Assembly: GCF_000003605.2 (NCBI RefSeq)
Contig: NW_003119935.1
Location: forward strand, 44,833 to 82,528
Length of the DNA: 37,696 nucleotides
Source of the DNA: Saccoglossus kowalevskii
Lineage: Eukaryota; Hemichordata; Enteropneusta; Harrimaniidae
Direction of reading: 5' to 3'
The notes under the pieces are model-generated. The model had not been told where the DNA came from. It worked only from the letters and a program-made list of their open reading frames with translations, and made no database searches. Made by a program: the position numbers and the translations under genes. Shown piece after piece: positions 10,284-26,344 of the stretch. Every line of letters begins with the position of its first letter. Position 1 is the stretch's first letter.

Positions 10284-11691
10284 TATTGAGATAATTGAGT
10301 ATTTTATTTCTAAAAATTTCTTTGATCTTTAGAAAATGTGAATGGTACAAATCCATGCTATTTAGTATCAATTAAATGAGACCTAGAATGCGAATTGAAT
10401 TTATCCATTTTATATCTATTATAAATTGTAATGCAATTTTTAAGAATCATTTTCCCTTCACCTATACAAGTATTTGTAAGTACAGTGCAGTACTAGGTTT
10501 ATTTAAGACATTTGCATAACAACAGTTGTTGACAATAGAAGATACAATAGACATTCTCGTAGTCTGGGATTTGGTTGTACATAGTGATAAATCTATTGTA
10601 ATTTCAACTTAAGCACCTAGTTTCTTTTATTAATGGTCCTCCATATTATTCTACTTGTTAGTATGCAATGCATTCATTTCGCTTATTTGAACACTGTTCA
10701 AAAACAGAGACCTTGCGGATTGACCTCGATGCGCCATCTAATTATCTAGATGTGTTAGCTATATGAAGATGAAAGAAGGTTTGGGAAATTGTTGTCGAGA
10801 GTTGAATGGTGTTAAGATAACCTTGACTGTTAATTTTCACAAGAACTGAGTCAATTAAAATTAAGATTTGTTGGCCCCTATTTGGCTATTATTTGAGGGG
10901 GATAGATAAAACCAACAGTAGCTGGAATGTGAGTAGTTAGATGTCCTGCTGGTGACAAGCTGCAGTCACCCCATGTTTAACCTTGATAGCCAAACTAATT
11001 AATCTCTCTAGATTGACTGGATGCAACATCAATTTGATTTTTAATTGCTTATTTCTAAATTTGGACAACTAAAAATTGCCCCCCCCCCCTCCAAGCTCAG
11101 TGATCAGAACTTTAAATGGTCTATTCAAATCTATTTTTATGAGTGACCTTTACGTATATTCAGACTAGTTTGTGAAAGCCCTGTGAACCTTGGTATGTAT
11201 AAACTGTTGCACTGTTGCTGACTAACTGTTGAAAGAGCATATTTTTCAAACAATATGTACTTATTTATGAATAATTAATTTTATGTGAAACAAGTCGTTT
11301 GATTTTATTAATATCACTTTGATTGTAACAGATTAAACATTGATAGTGGGTCGCCAAACACTGATTGTTCTCTGATTTACTATTGTACTGTAAAATACTT
11401 TGTATTCACTGTGTATTGACTTCAGCTCAGAATAAGGATTAATTATACATTGTAAATTCCATGTCTACCTAAATGGAAATAACTACTAGCTTAAAATGAG
11501 GCACAATTGTAACAACAAAGCAATATCAAAGTTTGTTGGCTTTTGTATTATTGACTTGCATTAATCTTTTGGGGGTTGGGGGATTAAAATAAAATACAAC
11601 TACACTAGGAAACTGGTTTTCAACATGGAGATGTACAGTAAATATTTTGTTATCTATTTGAAGAAATGTTGAAATTCAGATTACCTATATA

Positions 11692-11755
11692 ATACTAGTG
11701 GTCTGGGGTAATTGCCATTTCGGATACTAGTGGTTTAGGATAATTTCCTTTTTGG
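11692..11755. repeat. 32-bp tandem duplication
   Basis: Copies at 11692-11723 and 11724-11755 both begin ATACTAGTGGT and diverge in the second half. Confidence 0.7.
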
Positions 11756-12297
11756 GAGGCCTATGAGCATATGTACAAATACAAGCTGCTGTCGGATGTA
11801 TTTTTGTGGTACTCTGGGTCACTGTAAAGACTAGTAGCTAATATGGCTGCAATACAGGGATATAGCCCATTTGCTCTCGTTTGTAATATTAAAGAATTGT
11901 TTATAAATCATTTAAATTCCACAGTAAATTTTCAGTTATATTCTATGTTCTATGCGTAATGTAAAAACTAAAAAAAATATGGCTAGAATTGATGTAGCAT
12001 TAAAACATGTGTTATTGTAATCCTGAAGTCCATCCATTAAACTATTTGCAGAATGATTGAATACTAATATGGAACACATGTTGTGATCAATATTTGATTT
12101 AGGACTTGCATAACTTGAATATTATTTGTTGTAACAGAAATGAAATGAAACTTTATTCCAATTTTAAAATTTTGGTCTGTTCATCCCATCTGTATTGGAT
12201 GTATATAGGATTGAGTATTGGTTGGTTAACTCTACTGGTGTACGCTATAAACTTGATGTACACACAAATAATTAAATTCTACTTGTTTTACTTCCAG

Positions 12298-12342
12298 ATA
12301 TTGTAAAGACTACTTGTGGAAGAAACATATTTATCACTAATC
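12298..12342 (+). other. GAPDH 5' UTR part of first coding exon
   Basis: Follows the acceptor TTTTACTTCCAG. It contains no upstream ATG. The context at the start codon is AATCATGTC. Confidence 0.6.
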
Positions 12343-16318
<3,976 letters not shown>

Positions 16319-16396
16319 AAGATGTGCAGTGTTTTAAATGTGTGAATCTCAAGTATATGTCAATATCATGGGCTGTTGTTTTTTTAGTTCCGTAGC

Positions 16397-16402
16397 AATA
16401 AA
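16397..16402 (+). terminator. GAPDH polyadenylation signal
   Basis: AATAAA about 80 bases after the GAPDH stop codon, giving a short 3' UTR typical of this gene. A second AATAAA lies at 16706-16711 and could serve a longer form. Confidence 0.65.
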
Positions 16403-18117
16403 TCGCCATTACCAAAATTAAAATGTTTGTATTAATACATTACTTAACTTTTTCAAATATCAAGGGCTAGAAATGTCAATTATTTCTGTAATTTACACGA
16501 TGGTTGGCTAACAGGTTCATCCAATAATTTATTTTTGTTGAATAGAAATAGTTGTATATTTGAGATAGTTAAATTGTGTATTAGGTTAAAAATCGAAATA
16601 TCTGAAGTGCTGACTGAATTAAAACATGTGAAATCTGTAGTTGTTACTGCATTGAAAATAGTTAAATTCTACTGTATAATTTCTGTCAACTGTAGTGTGT
16701 GATGCAATAAACCTGCTTGGGCTAAAAACCTACCTACTCTATCTTGTTTGCACAAGCTGCTTGTTTCCCCTTTTGATGCCATGTGCGGAGTTGCCAAATT
16801 TGTCAAGCTCTTGTGCTGCCCCACTGGTTACTGATTGTTCGTATCTATCCATCCTCCAGATGCCTAGTGGCACATAGGGCCTCCACCGCCGAATGTCTCA
16901 ATTCTGTCTTATCAGCTGCTGCAACTCTGGCTTCCGCCCATGACTTCCATCCAGCCTTGATTCTTTCCTTAATGCGTCGCCATTGTTCGTATAGGATTGG
17001 AAATTTGTTCGATTTAGCACAAGAATTCAAAGCTGTTGCCTGTTCCAGTGTTCATATTCTGATAACCAAGTCCCATTTATAAAGCACTGCTACCAGTCTT
17101 GTGTAGATTTTAATTACTTTTCTGACTGCGCCTGAAGTACTGTTGTGCATCATCTACACAGTTGCTTTACACATTGAAGTTGAGTCCTGGATACCAGTAA
17201 TGTAATCTAAATTTCTTGTACGTTTGGCAAGAAGAATCCTAGTTTCTGCCACCATTCTACAATTGAAACTAGAACTGTATTCACCTAAATTTGATACTAT
17301 GGACAGAATGCATTAATCTTTTACATATGGACTTTGAAGCACTCTTCGTAGTCTCGTCAATGTGCATTTCGGCCTGTCACTAATTGAAACAGTGACTCCC
17401 CCCCCCCCCCAATTATGTTTAAGTAGGAGAAAGTTGTTGTTCAAACCATGATCGTCATGCTGCACTATTGTGCAGTAATTATCTAAGTGAATATACCCAC
17501 CAACTTTGCCTTGGATTTCATGCTGGGCTTTCAAACTGATATCGTTTGATGAGGCATCTAAGTTAAAATCTGCCTCAATTTTAAGACTTTAGCTCGGCTG
17601 ATGACTTTGTTGAATGGAGCTTATGATTGATGTCCGCATCAAGTCTGATGGCTATACTTGATCTAAAATACTTTTCTCAGATTTGTTCATTTAATATCTT
17701 TAATTCTCTAATTGAAATGTGTATTGCTATTAGCGGAACTCTCAGTCTAGAGCCTGCTTGTTTTTTATCTTTTCTATATCAGATAAAGGTTAGAATGTTC
17801 TCAGTAGCAGGTGTGACGTCACACCACCTCAAACATGTCTACTCCATTGCCATAGGATTTCCTGAACCGTCTGCTCGAACTGATGAACAGATGTGATAAG
17901 ACCCCACCCCAGACCGTCTGTCATTTGTTGGCCTGCTGTCCGATAGTTATTGAACAAAGGGTGGGGCACATTTAATGGACAAACAAGCACAAGATATCTA
18001 CAAAATGTAAAACAAGCTCAAAAATTTGTTTAGCTTTAAATAGCAATTGTAATACCTTCATTTCACAACAGAAACGTGGTGTGGCCACTGCTTCTCAACA
18101 CCCTCACACTGGAAATC
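16403..18117. other. Intergenic DNA downstream of GAPDH
   Basis: Holds a weak retroelement remnant (16845-17030) and poly-C at 17398-17410. No other gene is supported; the open frame at 17627-17896 has no domain. Confidence 0.4.
16845..17030 (-). pseudogene. Possible non-LTR retrotransposon ORF remnant
   Basis: Minus-strand frame of 61 residues containing KSWAEARVAAADKTELRHSA and then VEALCATRHLEDG. The order (acidic or arginine-rich residues, then VEALCATRH.ED) resembles the extreme C-terminus of some animal non-LTR retrotransposon polyproteins, where DR..WR..VEALCATRHEED is common. Upstream, the frame is soon interrupted by stops. It is too short and too diverged to be sure. Confidence 0.3.
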
Positions 18118-18240
18118 TTAAAAGGTGATGGTCATTGTGCTGCACATGTGTGATATTTGTGTTGATAAACGTTGATTTCCCCACAATCCAATGCGTTATT
18201 CTAAAGGAAATCACAAGTATGAGGTTTGACCTGGGCACGG
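18118..18240 (+). mobile_element. Dispersed repeat, family C, plus copy
   Basis: Bases 18206-18231 are the exact reverse complement of 28109-28134 (26 of 26), and similarity continues on both sides. One end of each copy carries a TTAA next to similar sequence (TTAAAAGGTGATGGTC here; GGACCATCGCGCTTTAA at 28151-28167), suggesting another TTAA element. The other end is not defined. Confidence 0.6.
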
Positions 18241-18286
18241 CGTTGATCTGCGCAACAGTCAAAGTCGCCGTCTTTGTTAGTCCCCG

Positions 18287-18303
18287 TTCGGACACTGTCC
18301 GAA
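18287..18303. repeat. 17-bp palindrome
   Basis: TTCGGACA-C-TGTCCGAA, perfect arms with a one-base centre, between repeat family C and R1 copy C. Confidence 0.85.
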
Positions 18304-18324
18304 AACTGGGACTTGTGTTTTGAC

Positions 18325-19206
18325 CTCTGTGTGTCTGTATATGCATGCGGACATGTATCATAGAAATGCCTGGACCAATCACAATCAAACTTCACACATA
18401 CATCATACATGATAGTATACATATGCACGTCAATTTGTTTCACGATCTGATTCAAGATGGCCGAATGGTGGCCATTTTTGTGCTAGAAAATCATCAAAAT
18501 CAACCATTTCTCGGCCGTTTACAAATGGATTTTGTTCAAACTTGGTATATACATTAGACATTATGGGACCTTGATGCAAATAATTTTGTTTTTCAAATAA
18601 GATTCAAAATGGCCAACTGGTGGCCATTTTGTTTTAATGAATGTGATTCCCGTGCCATATCTCTGACTTGCTTTCACTGATTATGTTCAAATTTTAAATA
18701 TTCATTATACATCATGTCATAGACAGATATATTGGTTTGACGATTCTATTCAAAATGGCCAAATGGTGGTCATTTTTGTGCTAAAAAATCATCAAATATC
18801 AAGCATTTATGGATGGATTTCGTTCAAACTTGGTACATATGTTAGACATTACAGGTTCCTGATGCACATCATTTATTTTTCAGATCGGATTCAAAATGGC
18901 TGTCTGGCAGCCATTTTGTTTTAATGATTGGGCTTCTAGAGCCATATCTCTTGAATGCTTTGACTGATTATATTCAAATTTTATATATTCGTTATACATC
19001 ATGGTATATATATATACATGTATTCAAAATGGCTGATTTTGAATGCTATTCCAGAGCAATATCTCTCAATATTTGACTATCAGATACAAATGTCAATTTT
19101 AATGTTAAAAAATCATATTCCTGACATGGTTATATTCCAGCTATATTACTATAAACAAAACTATACATCTTAAATTTGATAACTAACGGGGACTGTGCCA
19201 TGCATG
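18325..19206 (+). repeat. Interspersed repeat R1, copy C (fullest copy)
   Basis: Matches copy A at 1-656 almost throughout and ends in the shared ACGGGGACTGTGCCAT. It contains two to three internal units of about 290 bp, each with GTTCAAACTTGGTA, a GACATTA phrase and a hairpin. Hairpins at 18606-18630 (AAAATGGCCA / TGGCCATTTT) and 18893-18917 (AAAATGGCTG / CAGCCATTTT) are both perfect, with five-base loops, but differ in sequence. The left boundary is approximate. No protein is encoded. Confidence 0.8.
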
Positions 19207-21383
19207 TATTGTTTATATGAGAACCATATATCTCGCGCATATGTGGTGCGATGACTCTCTTCCTTTAATGTACATGGCTTGGCTTTATTTCAACTCAAAT
19301 GCAAGCTCCTCATGGGAATACATACCATGTCTTGTTATGTCTTGCACTCTCAGATTCAGGGCACAACCAGGATCACCACAACTACTTTGCCCAACCATAC
19401 TTCGAATGAGATATCAATCAACTAGGGGCAATCACAATGTACATGGACCCCTTTGGCATTAGTGACAGACTCCTGTGGTCATCAATGGCACACCACCTAT
19501 GACACGGCCCTGTTCTGGCAGAGTTGTGAGTACACCTCTCTTAATTATCTGTACTAGTGGACCACTTTCTTTGCTCACAATTCAAAATCATCTCCGAGGA
19601 TGATGTAGTTCAGTACATTGTTGGGGGAAGGAGGAAGTGAGGCAATCTGGAACAATCTCATGCCCTAAACTCGTTGCCTCAAGAAAGCATAATGCAAACA
19701 GCACCAGGCTGCACTACTCGCCAATTAACCAAGGATGTCAGTGTTCACTTTGGTTATTGAAAGGAGAAAAAGTCCACACCCATAGAGGCTCCAAACATTA
19801 TGTTGTTCAGCTCACCATGAAATGACAATTACATTGTATTCATTCAGTACCACATACTTCACATGACATTAGAGCCCACAGACAAAAATATATCTATATT
19901 ATTCATTTATCCAGTATTTATTTGTTTGGAGATGCAAAACACACTCGCACCACAGGGAGCCCAGGAACTATAATCAACTGTAGTATGCAGTCTCTATGAG
20001 CGGGGGGTTGGGGGGGGGGTGGTAGTATCGGCTGGTATCTAGTGTAAGAAATAGACAAGGGATGAAGGCTCCAGCCAGCTCACATTTTTTAAACTCGAAA
20101 AAACAGACGAAAAGAATGAAAAATAAAATCTAAAAAAAATACCAGGTTGAAGAATATTAGTTGCTCCTTCAAATTTCGCCAAAGCCTTGCCTACATTTTA
20201 CCGATATCTGCAGAATAAATCAAAAAAACTACACAAATTGACTCCATTTAGGAATTCCTAACGGTTTGCCCGAACACACGGCACAGTTGAAGGCGTGGCC
20301 TGTTCAGCATTTGTCAACAACCAATCACAAATGCTTATACAGTTCACTAAATGCATACACACAAAGAAAAAAGTGGATTTACTAGGAGTTAACCAGAGTA
20401 TTAGTTCGCTCATAAGATTAGACTGCATAGTTGTTAGTAAAGCTCTGAGCACCCCCCCCCCCCCTCACCCGGGCTAAAGAATTTTACCTGAAACTATTCA
20501 ATCGATAATAGCCAGAATAATCACATAAATGCAGCATTTAAAATATCCTTTAGGCAAAATTGTGTGCTTACAAGTTCCTTTATTGTATTACTGCTTATTA
20601 ATCTGCATACACACAAAAAGAAAAGTGGATTACTAAGTTAACTAACGGGTAGGAGGACGCCTTCTGAAATTTACTGTATTGTTTTATTTAGCAGGTCAAA
20701 CAACCAAAAACAATTCTGTTTAATCAGTGAGAGTGCCAGTAACCTGGTTGTTATCTATGTTATTTGGCGAGTTTCACTAGTTTCTGAGTTGATGAGGAGA
20801 TTTATTTCTCAGTTATTGAAACTATTTATTTTAAAGATTGTTGGTGATATTTTACTCAAATCGGTCGTTGGTGGCGCTGTTCTGAGTCAAGTGGTTCAAA
20901 TATAAACTTAAAAGAACGTGCATTGAATAATTGCTTGATTGTAAGCAACTCCCATATGTAATTTTATCAGTGGTCAATGAAATTAAAATCGGTTGACCTT
21001 GATCCCACAATTTTTTTTTTGTAAAAAAATCTTCGCATCATGAAGTATATATAAATAATTAAGTTGCTTCATAGGTAGTATATATTATATTGTGATTACA
21101 TCCATGTTGGTTCAAGTTGATTCTGGATTTGTAAAAGTATCTGCATATCTCAAAGAGTTGACGGTATTATAAGGCAAATGGATACTTGTAGGGTTATCAT
21201 CGTAGGTTTACAACAATCAACTACAAACAAGGACAGCACAATGACGGATAATTGGCGGAATCGTATTTTGCTTTAATATTTCTGTTTCCACATGTTGTTA
21301 GAAGTTAGATAATGCTTCAATTTTACTAACCTGATTCAGTGTAAACAAAATATTACATTGAACTAGGAATAGATGACAACTCG
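19207..21383. other. Intergenic, with G/C runs and a short direct repeat
   Basis: No exon recognised. It includes G6TTG10 at 20002-20019, poly-C at 20452-20464, and an imperfect direct repeat of about 42 bp beginning GCATACACACAAA at 20353-20394 and 20605-20645. Confidence 0.4.
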
Positions 21384-21386
21384 TAT

Positions 21387-21465
<79 letters not shown>

Positions 21466-21647
21466 TTTGTTTATTTGTTTGTTTGTTTATTTGTTTATTT
21501 GTTTGTTTGATTAATTATTTGTTTGTTTGTTTGATTATTTATTTGGTTGTTTCTTTGATTAATTATTTGTTTGTTTGTTTGTTTGATTATTTATTTATTT
21601 GTTTGTTTGTTTGATTAATTATTTGTTTAATTAATTATTTATTTAAT
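21384..21647. repeat. ATTT microsatellite grading into GTTT
   Basis: About 80 bases of pure ATTT, then mixed ATTT, GTTT and GATT units to about 21647. The purity gradient from left to right suggests ongoing slippage at the left side. Confidence 0.97.
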
Positions 21648-22623
21648 TTCTTTGTCTCATGGCGAACATTTCATTCTCTTCTTTCTTCGGGGGAGGGGTA
21701 TTTAACAGTGTTTAGGTGGAAGACAATATACCATAACACACAAACACACATCGACTGTTAATACATGTGTCAAACACATGCGTGTTGTTTTATTGATATG
21801 TGTTTATTATTCCATGATAAAGTACAATCACATGTGTATATAAACATGTCAAACAATAGAAATGAGATTTTTGAATTTAATATTACATCGTAATTTCGTG
21901 TCAAAATAGTATGTACAATGTAATTTCCATGCATTGTAATCGTTGCGTGGGACGAACACGACGCGATCACCATGGTAGTCACCGTATTTTAAACCAAAGA
22001 ATAGATGGTCTTATCAGACTAAAGTGAGAATATTAAACCCGAACACTTGTATTATACAAATATATTATGCATTAGCTTATGCGAGAAAATATGATTAAAT
22101 CCTAACAACATAATGAAAAGAACAGATGATGGTCTTATTAAGTCTCAGGTGACAACATTAAGCCTGAAAAGTTATATTGTGTAAATACATTGTGTATTAG
22201 ACGATTAATATTGTGCGATTCCATTCTGACAATATAATGAAAGGAGGAAATAAGAAACCACGAACCTATGAATATATTATTAACTTTCGTTGTCCATTTC
22301 ATCGTTTGTGATAGTGTCATATGTCAAAAACAAACTCCGACAAAGTAATGTGTGTTGTCACAGATATCGCAATAAAAATATAACAATGATATGAGCATGC
22401 AGCAACGGCTCCACATATCACCACACCCAGCCTTTCAATGCTATAGTTATATATTCAGTAAATTATACAAAATAAATAGTACAGTGTTTCTCTGTCGATG
22501 ATATAATAGACAACATCCTATTTTAACAATTTTATTGTTTAATGTGTCTATATTTAAGCAAATACCACAGACTTAGTGAATAATTTCAACTGTTAACTTG
22601 TCTACATTCGATATATATCAAGC
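21648..22623. other. Intergenic, nothing recognised
   Basis: AT-rich DNA between two repeat arrays. A GGGGGAGGGG run lies near 21690; no gene is supported. Open frames on the minus strand show no domain. Confidence 0.4.
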
Positions 22624-23938
22624 GTACATTAGTTATATTCCAAGTAAACATCAGTTGTATTCCATGTATACAATAGTTATATTCTATGTATACAATAGTT
22701 ATATTCCATGTATACAATAGTTATATTCCATGTATACAATAGTTAAATTCCATGTATACATCAGTTGTATTTCATGTATACATTAGTTATATTCCACGTA
22801 TACATCAGTTGTATTCCATGTATACATTAGTTATATTCCATGTATACAATAGTTATATTTCATGTATACAATAGTTATATTCCATGTATACATTGGTTAT
22901 ATTCCATGTATACATTAGTTATATCCCATGTATACAATAGTTATATCCCATGTATACAATAGTTATATTCCATGTATACAATAGTTATATTCCATGTATA
23001 CAATAGTTAAATTCCATGTATACATCAGTTGTATTCCATGTATACATTAGTTATATTCCACGTATACATCAGTTGTATTCCATGTATACATTAGTTATAT
23101 TCCATGTATACAATAGTTATATTTCATGTATACAATAGTTATATTCCATGTATACATTGGTTATATTCCATGTATACATTAGTTATATCCCATGTATACA
23201 ATAGTTATATCCCATGTATACAATAGTTATATTCCATGTATACATCAGTTGTATTCCATGTATACATTAGTTATATTCCACGTATACATCAGTTATATTC
23301 CATGTATACATTAGTTATATTCCATGTATACAATAGTTATATTTCATGTATACAATAGTTATATTCCATGTATACATTGGTTATATTCCATGTATACATT
23401 AGTTATATCCCATGTATACAATAGTTATATCCCATGTATACAATAGTTATATCCCATGTATACAATAGTTATAGTCCATGTATACAATAGTTATATTCCA
23501 TATATACATTAGTTATATTCCAAGTATACATTAGTTGTATTCTATGTATACATTAGTTATATTCCAAGTATACATTAGTTATATTCCGTGTATACATTAG
23601 TTATATTCCATGTATACATTAGTTATATCCCATGTATACAATAGTTATATCCCATGTATACAATAGTTATATCCCATGTATACAATAGTTATATTCCATG
23701 TATACAATAGTTATATTAGTTATATTCTATGTATACATTAGTTATATCCCAAGTATACATTAGTTATATTCCAAGTACACATTAGTTATATTCCATGTAT
23801 ACATTAGTTATATTCCAAGTATGCATTGGTTATATTCCATGTATACATTGGTTATATTCCAAGTATACAATAGTTATATTCCAAGTATACAATAGATATA
23901 TTCCAAGTATACATTAGTTATCTAGTATAAGTATACAT
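22624..23938. repeat. 22-bp minisatellite, about 60 copies, with higher-order structure
   Basis: The unit is CATGTATACAATAGTTAT followed by ATTC or ATCC, 22 bp. Variants (ACAATAG, ACATTAG, ACATCAGTTG, ACATTGG; ATTCC, ATCCC, ATTTC) recur in a fixed order. The marker AGTTAAATTC at 22741 returns at 23005, 264 bp or 12 units later, and the corresponding block returns at about 23225, 220 bp or 10 units later. The edges, especially beyond 23700, are more degenerate. Confidence 0.95.
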
Positions 23939-24930
23939 TTTTTGTCATGGACAACTTGGTCTTATATGTTTTATTTGCCCTTCTCATTAAATATTTTCTC
24001 TCTCTCCAAATACATTTCTCCTTGGTATGAATGTTTAATGAAATGACAAATAATTATTATTAGGGGCAGATACAATGTACCCAAATGTTGGTCCAATGTT
24101 ACCATAATGTATGCAGAAGAAAGTCTGACTGTATTTTGGTTATTGGCACTCTTAAAGTAGAATACTACGCGTGCATTGTTGCTATGTGCATAAGTTAGCG
24201 TACATAGCAATGGCAACATATTGTGTCAACAACTGTCAACAAAACTGTATGTGAACTTTTAAAATTAACTGTCAATATTTAAAAAAAAACAATCTGTCAT
24301 AATATGCATACAACTACTCTTTAGCAGCAGTTTCCATAGACCGTTATGAAAACTCACTTCGTCTTTAAAACCTCACTTAAATAATGTCAATATTCAAAAC
24401 TTCTAGACACCAAAAGTACATTGTATGACACATTTTATAATGTTTTCACCGTATGTCACCGATATATTTTAATATTATAAGATATATCTTACGAAATAGT
24501 TATACAAGTCCCTAAAACAAACAAAACATTCCGTTTTCACATTATTCTGTACACCAATTCTCTCCGAACTGAGTATGGTGATCCTATATTTTGTATGTCA
24601 TCCTTGTAACATGAAATGCCACATATGTAAATATATATATGTGTTACATAATACTGTTACACGCAACGTAATATTACCGTAATTGATATAGTACAGGTGT
24701 GATGGTTCAACTACCAAAATGGCAACAGTAACAGAAAGACTTCCCTGGCGGCAATGATAAAATACGAACACGGAGCCAACAGATGAGGTTTCAACTGGTA
24801 CTGGTATTATTATACTCTGCAAACATCAAGTACAATAACGCGGTAAAACTCCACTACTCCAATGACTAGATACTTAAACTCCAATACAATTCAACGAGAT
24901 CTCCGATCTGACCTCAGCGCCGAACAACTC
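23939..24930. other. Intergenic; would be the 5' part of any minus-strand transcript from 24.9 kb
   Basis: No recognised gene. Minus-strand open frames at 24598-24822 (74 residues) and 23971-24219 (82 residues) show no known domain. They matter only if the minus-strand promoter signals at 24.93-26.39 kb are real. Confidence 0.35.
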
Positions 24931-24935
24931 CCCTA

Positions 24936-24944
24936 TATATACTA
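24936..24944 (-). promoter_or_regulatory. TATA box candidate, minus strand
   Basis: On the minus strand the sequence reads AGTATATATAGGGGAG, fitting TATAWAWR, with a less AT-rich stretch about 25-35 bases downstream that could hold the start site (near 24905). A second TATA-like block, CTATAAATAG at 24952-24961, reads well on the plus strand. Confidence 0.35.
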
Positions 24945-25006
24945 CCACTGTCTATAAATAGACCATTACATCAGCATACATAATGAGTCTGTAACTTACT
25001 ACAAAT

Positions 25007-25019
25007 TTCTAGAATCTTC
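25007..25019. promoter_or_regulatory. Heat-shock element 1 (three perfect pentamers)
   Basis: TTCTAGAATCTTC fits TTCnnGAAnnTTC exactly, the canonical HSF site. It lies about 65 bp upstream of the minus-strand TATA candidate, a usual distance for heat-shock promoters. Confidence 0.45.
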
Positions 25020-25054
25020 TATTACCTTCTATTGCCTCCTACAGTGTTCTATTA

Positions 25055-26325
25055 CCTATTCAACTATTACTATTTAACTCTATTATCAAATCCACAGCTT
25101 TATATGGGGCTGATGTGTGGGGAGGGTTTATGCTGAACATCTACAAGGGGTCTGGTAAAAATAAATGTACAGTTGACAATTGCAATTTTGAAACAAAACT
25201 TTCCTCAGACAAATTAATTCCAGAAAAACTTCATATTAAATTCTGTAAAAGAGTTCTGGGTGTGCACAGGAAGGTATCTAATGACCCATGTAGAGGTGAA
25301 TTAGGTCAATATCCACTTATATTGGATATTTGTGTTTCAGTTATGAAATATTATCAAAGACTAGTATGTAAAAAAAAAACAATTCTATCATTGATGCAGC
25401 CTATGAAGAATCCAAAACTCTTGTGCATGCATGACCCATGGCTTAACTTTATACAAAAATTACTAGTCATAACAGATCTAACTAATTCAGACCCACATCA
25501 GAATAATTTTTNNNNNNNNNNNNNNNNNNNNNNNNNNNNNNNNNNNNNNNNNNNNNNNNNNNNNNNNNNNNNNNNNNNNNNNNNNNNNNNNNNNNNNNNN
25601 NNNNNNNNNNNNNNNNNNNNNNNNNNNNNNNNNNNNNNNNNNNNNNNNNNNNNNNNNNNNNNNNNNNNNNNNNNNNNNNNNNNNNNNNNNNNNNNNNNNN
25701 NNNNNNNNNNNNNNNNNNNNNNATCAGAATAATTTTTGTGATATTTTTAAAGAGAAGCTCAAATGTTTGTACCGTATGAAGTGGAAAAACAATTTGTTGA
25801 ACAATTGTAAGCTTGACTTTTACAGGTGTGCTAAAGAACATTTTGAATTTGAACATTATTTGGAAAAAATTAAAAATAAAAATCATAGAATAGCTTATAC
25901 TAAATTTAGAACTTCTGCACATTTTCTTCCCATTGAATCCGGTAGACATAAAGGCATTTTGAAGGAAAACAGGCTATGTAATCTCCATGAATGCAATGAA
26001 GTAGGGAATGAGAAACATTACATTTTATATTGTAATAATTGTCAAATCAAAGAACAAAGATCTAGATTCCTTGCAGCTTTATACATCTATGCCCCCAAAG
26101 CTGGAAGATTTTAGCATGGATGAATTATTTCCTATTATTGTTTCAAGTAATGATTTTTTCATTCTTAGCATTTTTGCAAAATTTATTTTCTATATTCTTG
26201 ATATGTTTTAGTACTGTTAGTTTTTGTTGTTCTGAATGTTTTGTTTTGTTATTGTTATTTTTGGACTTTACTCAAGATTTCATTGTACGTTCCAAATATA
26301 AAATTCTATCTATCTATCTATCTTC
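25055..26325 (+). mobile_element. Non-LTR retrotransposon 3' end (5'-truncated, frameshifted)
   Basis: The plus-strand frame from about 25055 contains FNSIIKSTALYGADVWGGF, then KFCKRVLGVHRK and a GELGQYPL motif, followed after the N gap (25512-25722) by an HRIAYTKFRTSAHFLPIE segment and a C-x4-C...H-x4-C motif (RLCNLHECN... HYILYC). This order is typical of the region after the reverse transcriptase in CR1/L2-like and related elements common in marine invertebrates. The frame ends at 26112-26114, but a frame one base off (open from before 26008 to 26211) continues with the expected tail, indicating a frameshift near 26070-26085. A 3' UTR follows and ends in a TCTA tandem tail at 26302-26325, typical of such elements. 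Endonuclease and polymerase parts are absent. Not active. Confidence 0.85.
25512..25722. other. Assembly gap (211 N)
   Basis: Both sides carry the same 15 bases, ATCAGAATAATTTTT (25497-25511 and 25723-25737). Collapsing the gap to one copy joins the retrotransposon frame without a shift, so the gap probably contains nothing. Confidence 0.85.
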
Positions 26326-26344
26326 AACCAGTTTCTAAAAAAAT

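Larger units (their letters stand above)
8917..12297 (+). other. Probable GAPDH intron 1 / upstream region
   Basis: No coding exon is supported in these 3.4 kb. It holds poly-C at 9491-9504, poly-G at 9718-9726, a TTAA MITE at 10124-10283, poly-C at 11079-11089 and a 32-bp tandem duplication at 11692-11755. Minus-strand open frames at 9361-9853 overlap one another and the G/C runs and show no domain. Confidence 0.4.

Noticed and set aside
22624-23938. Possible CRISPR-like array
   Set aside because: The 22-bp repeats are contiguous, with no unique spacers, in a eukaryotic genome; it is a minisatellite.
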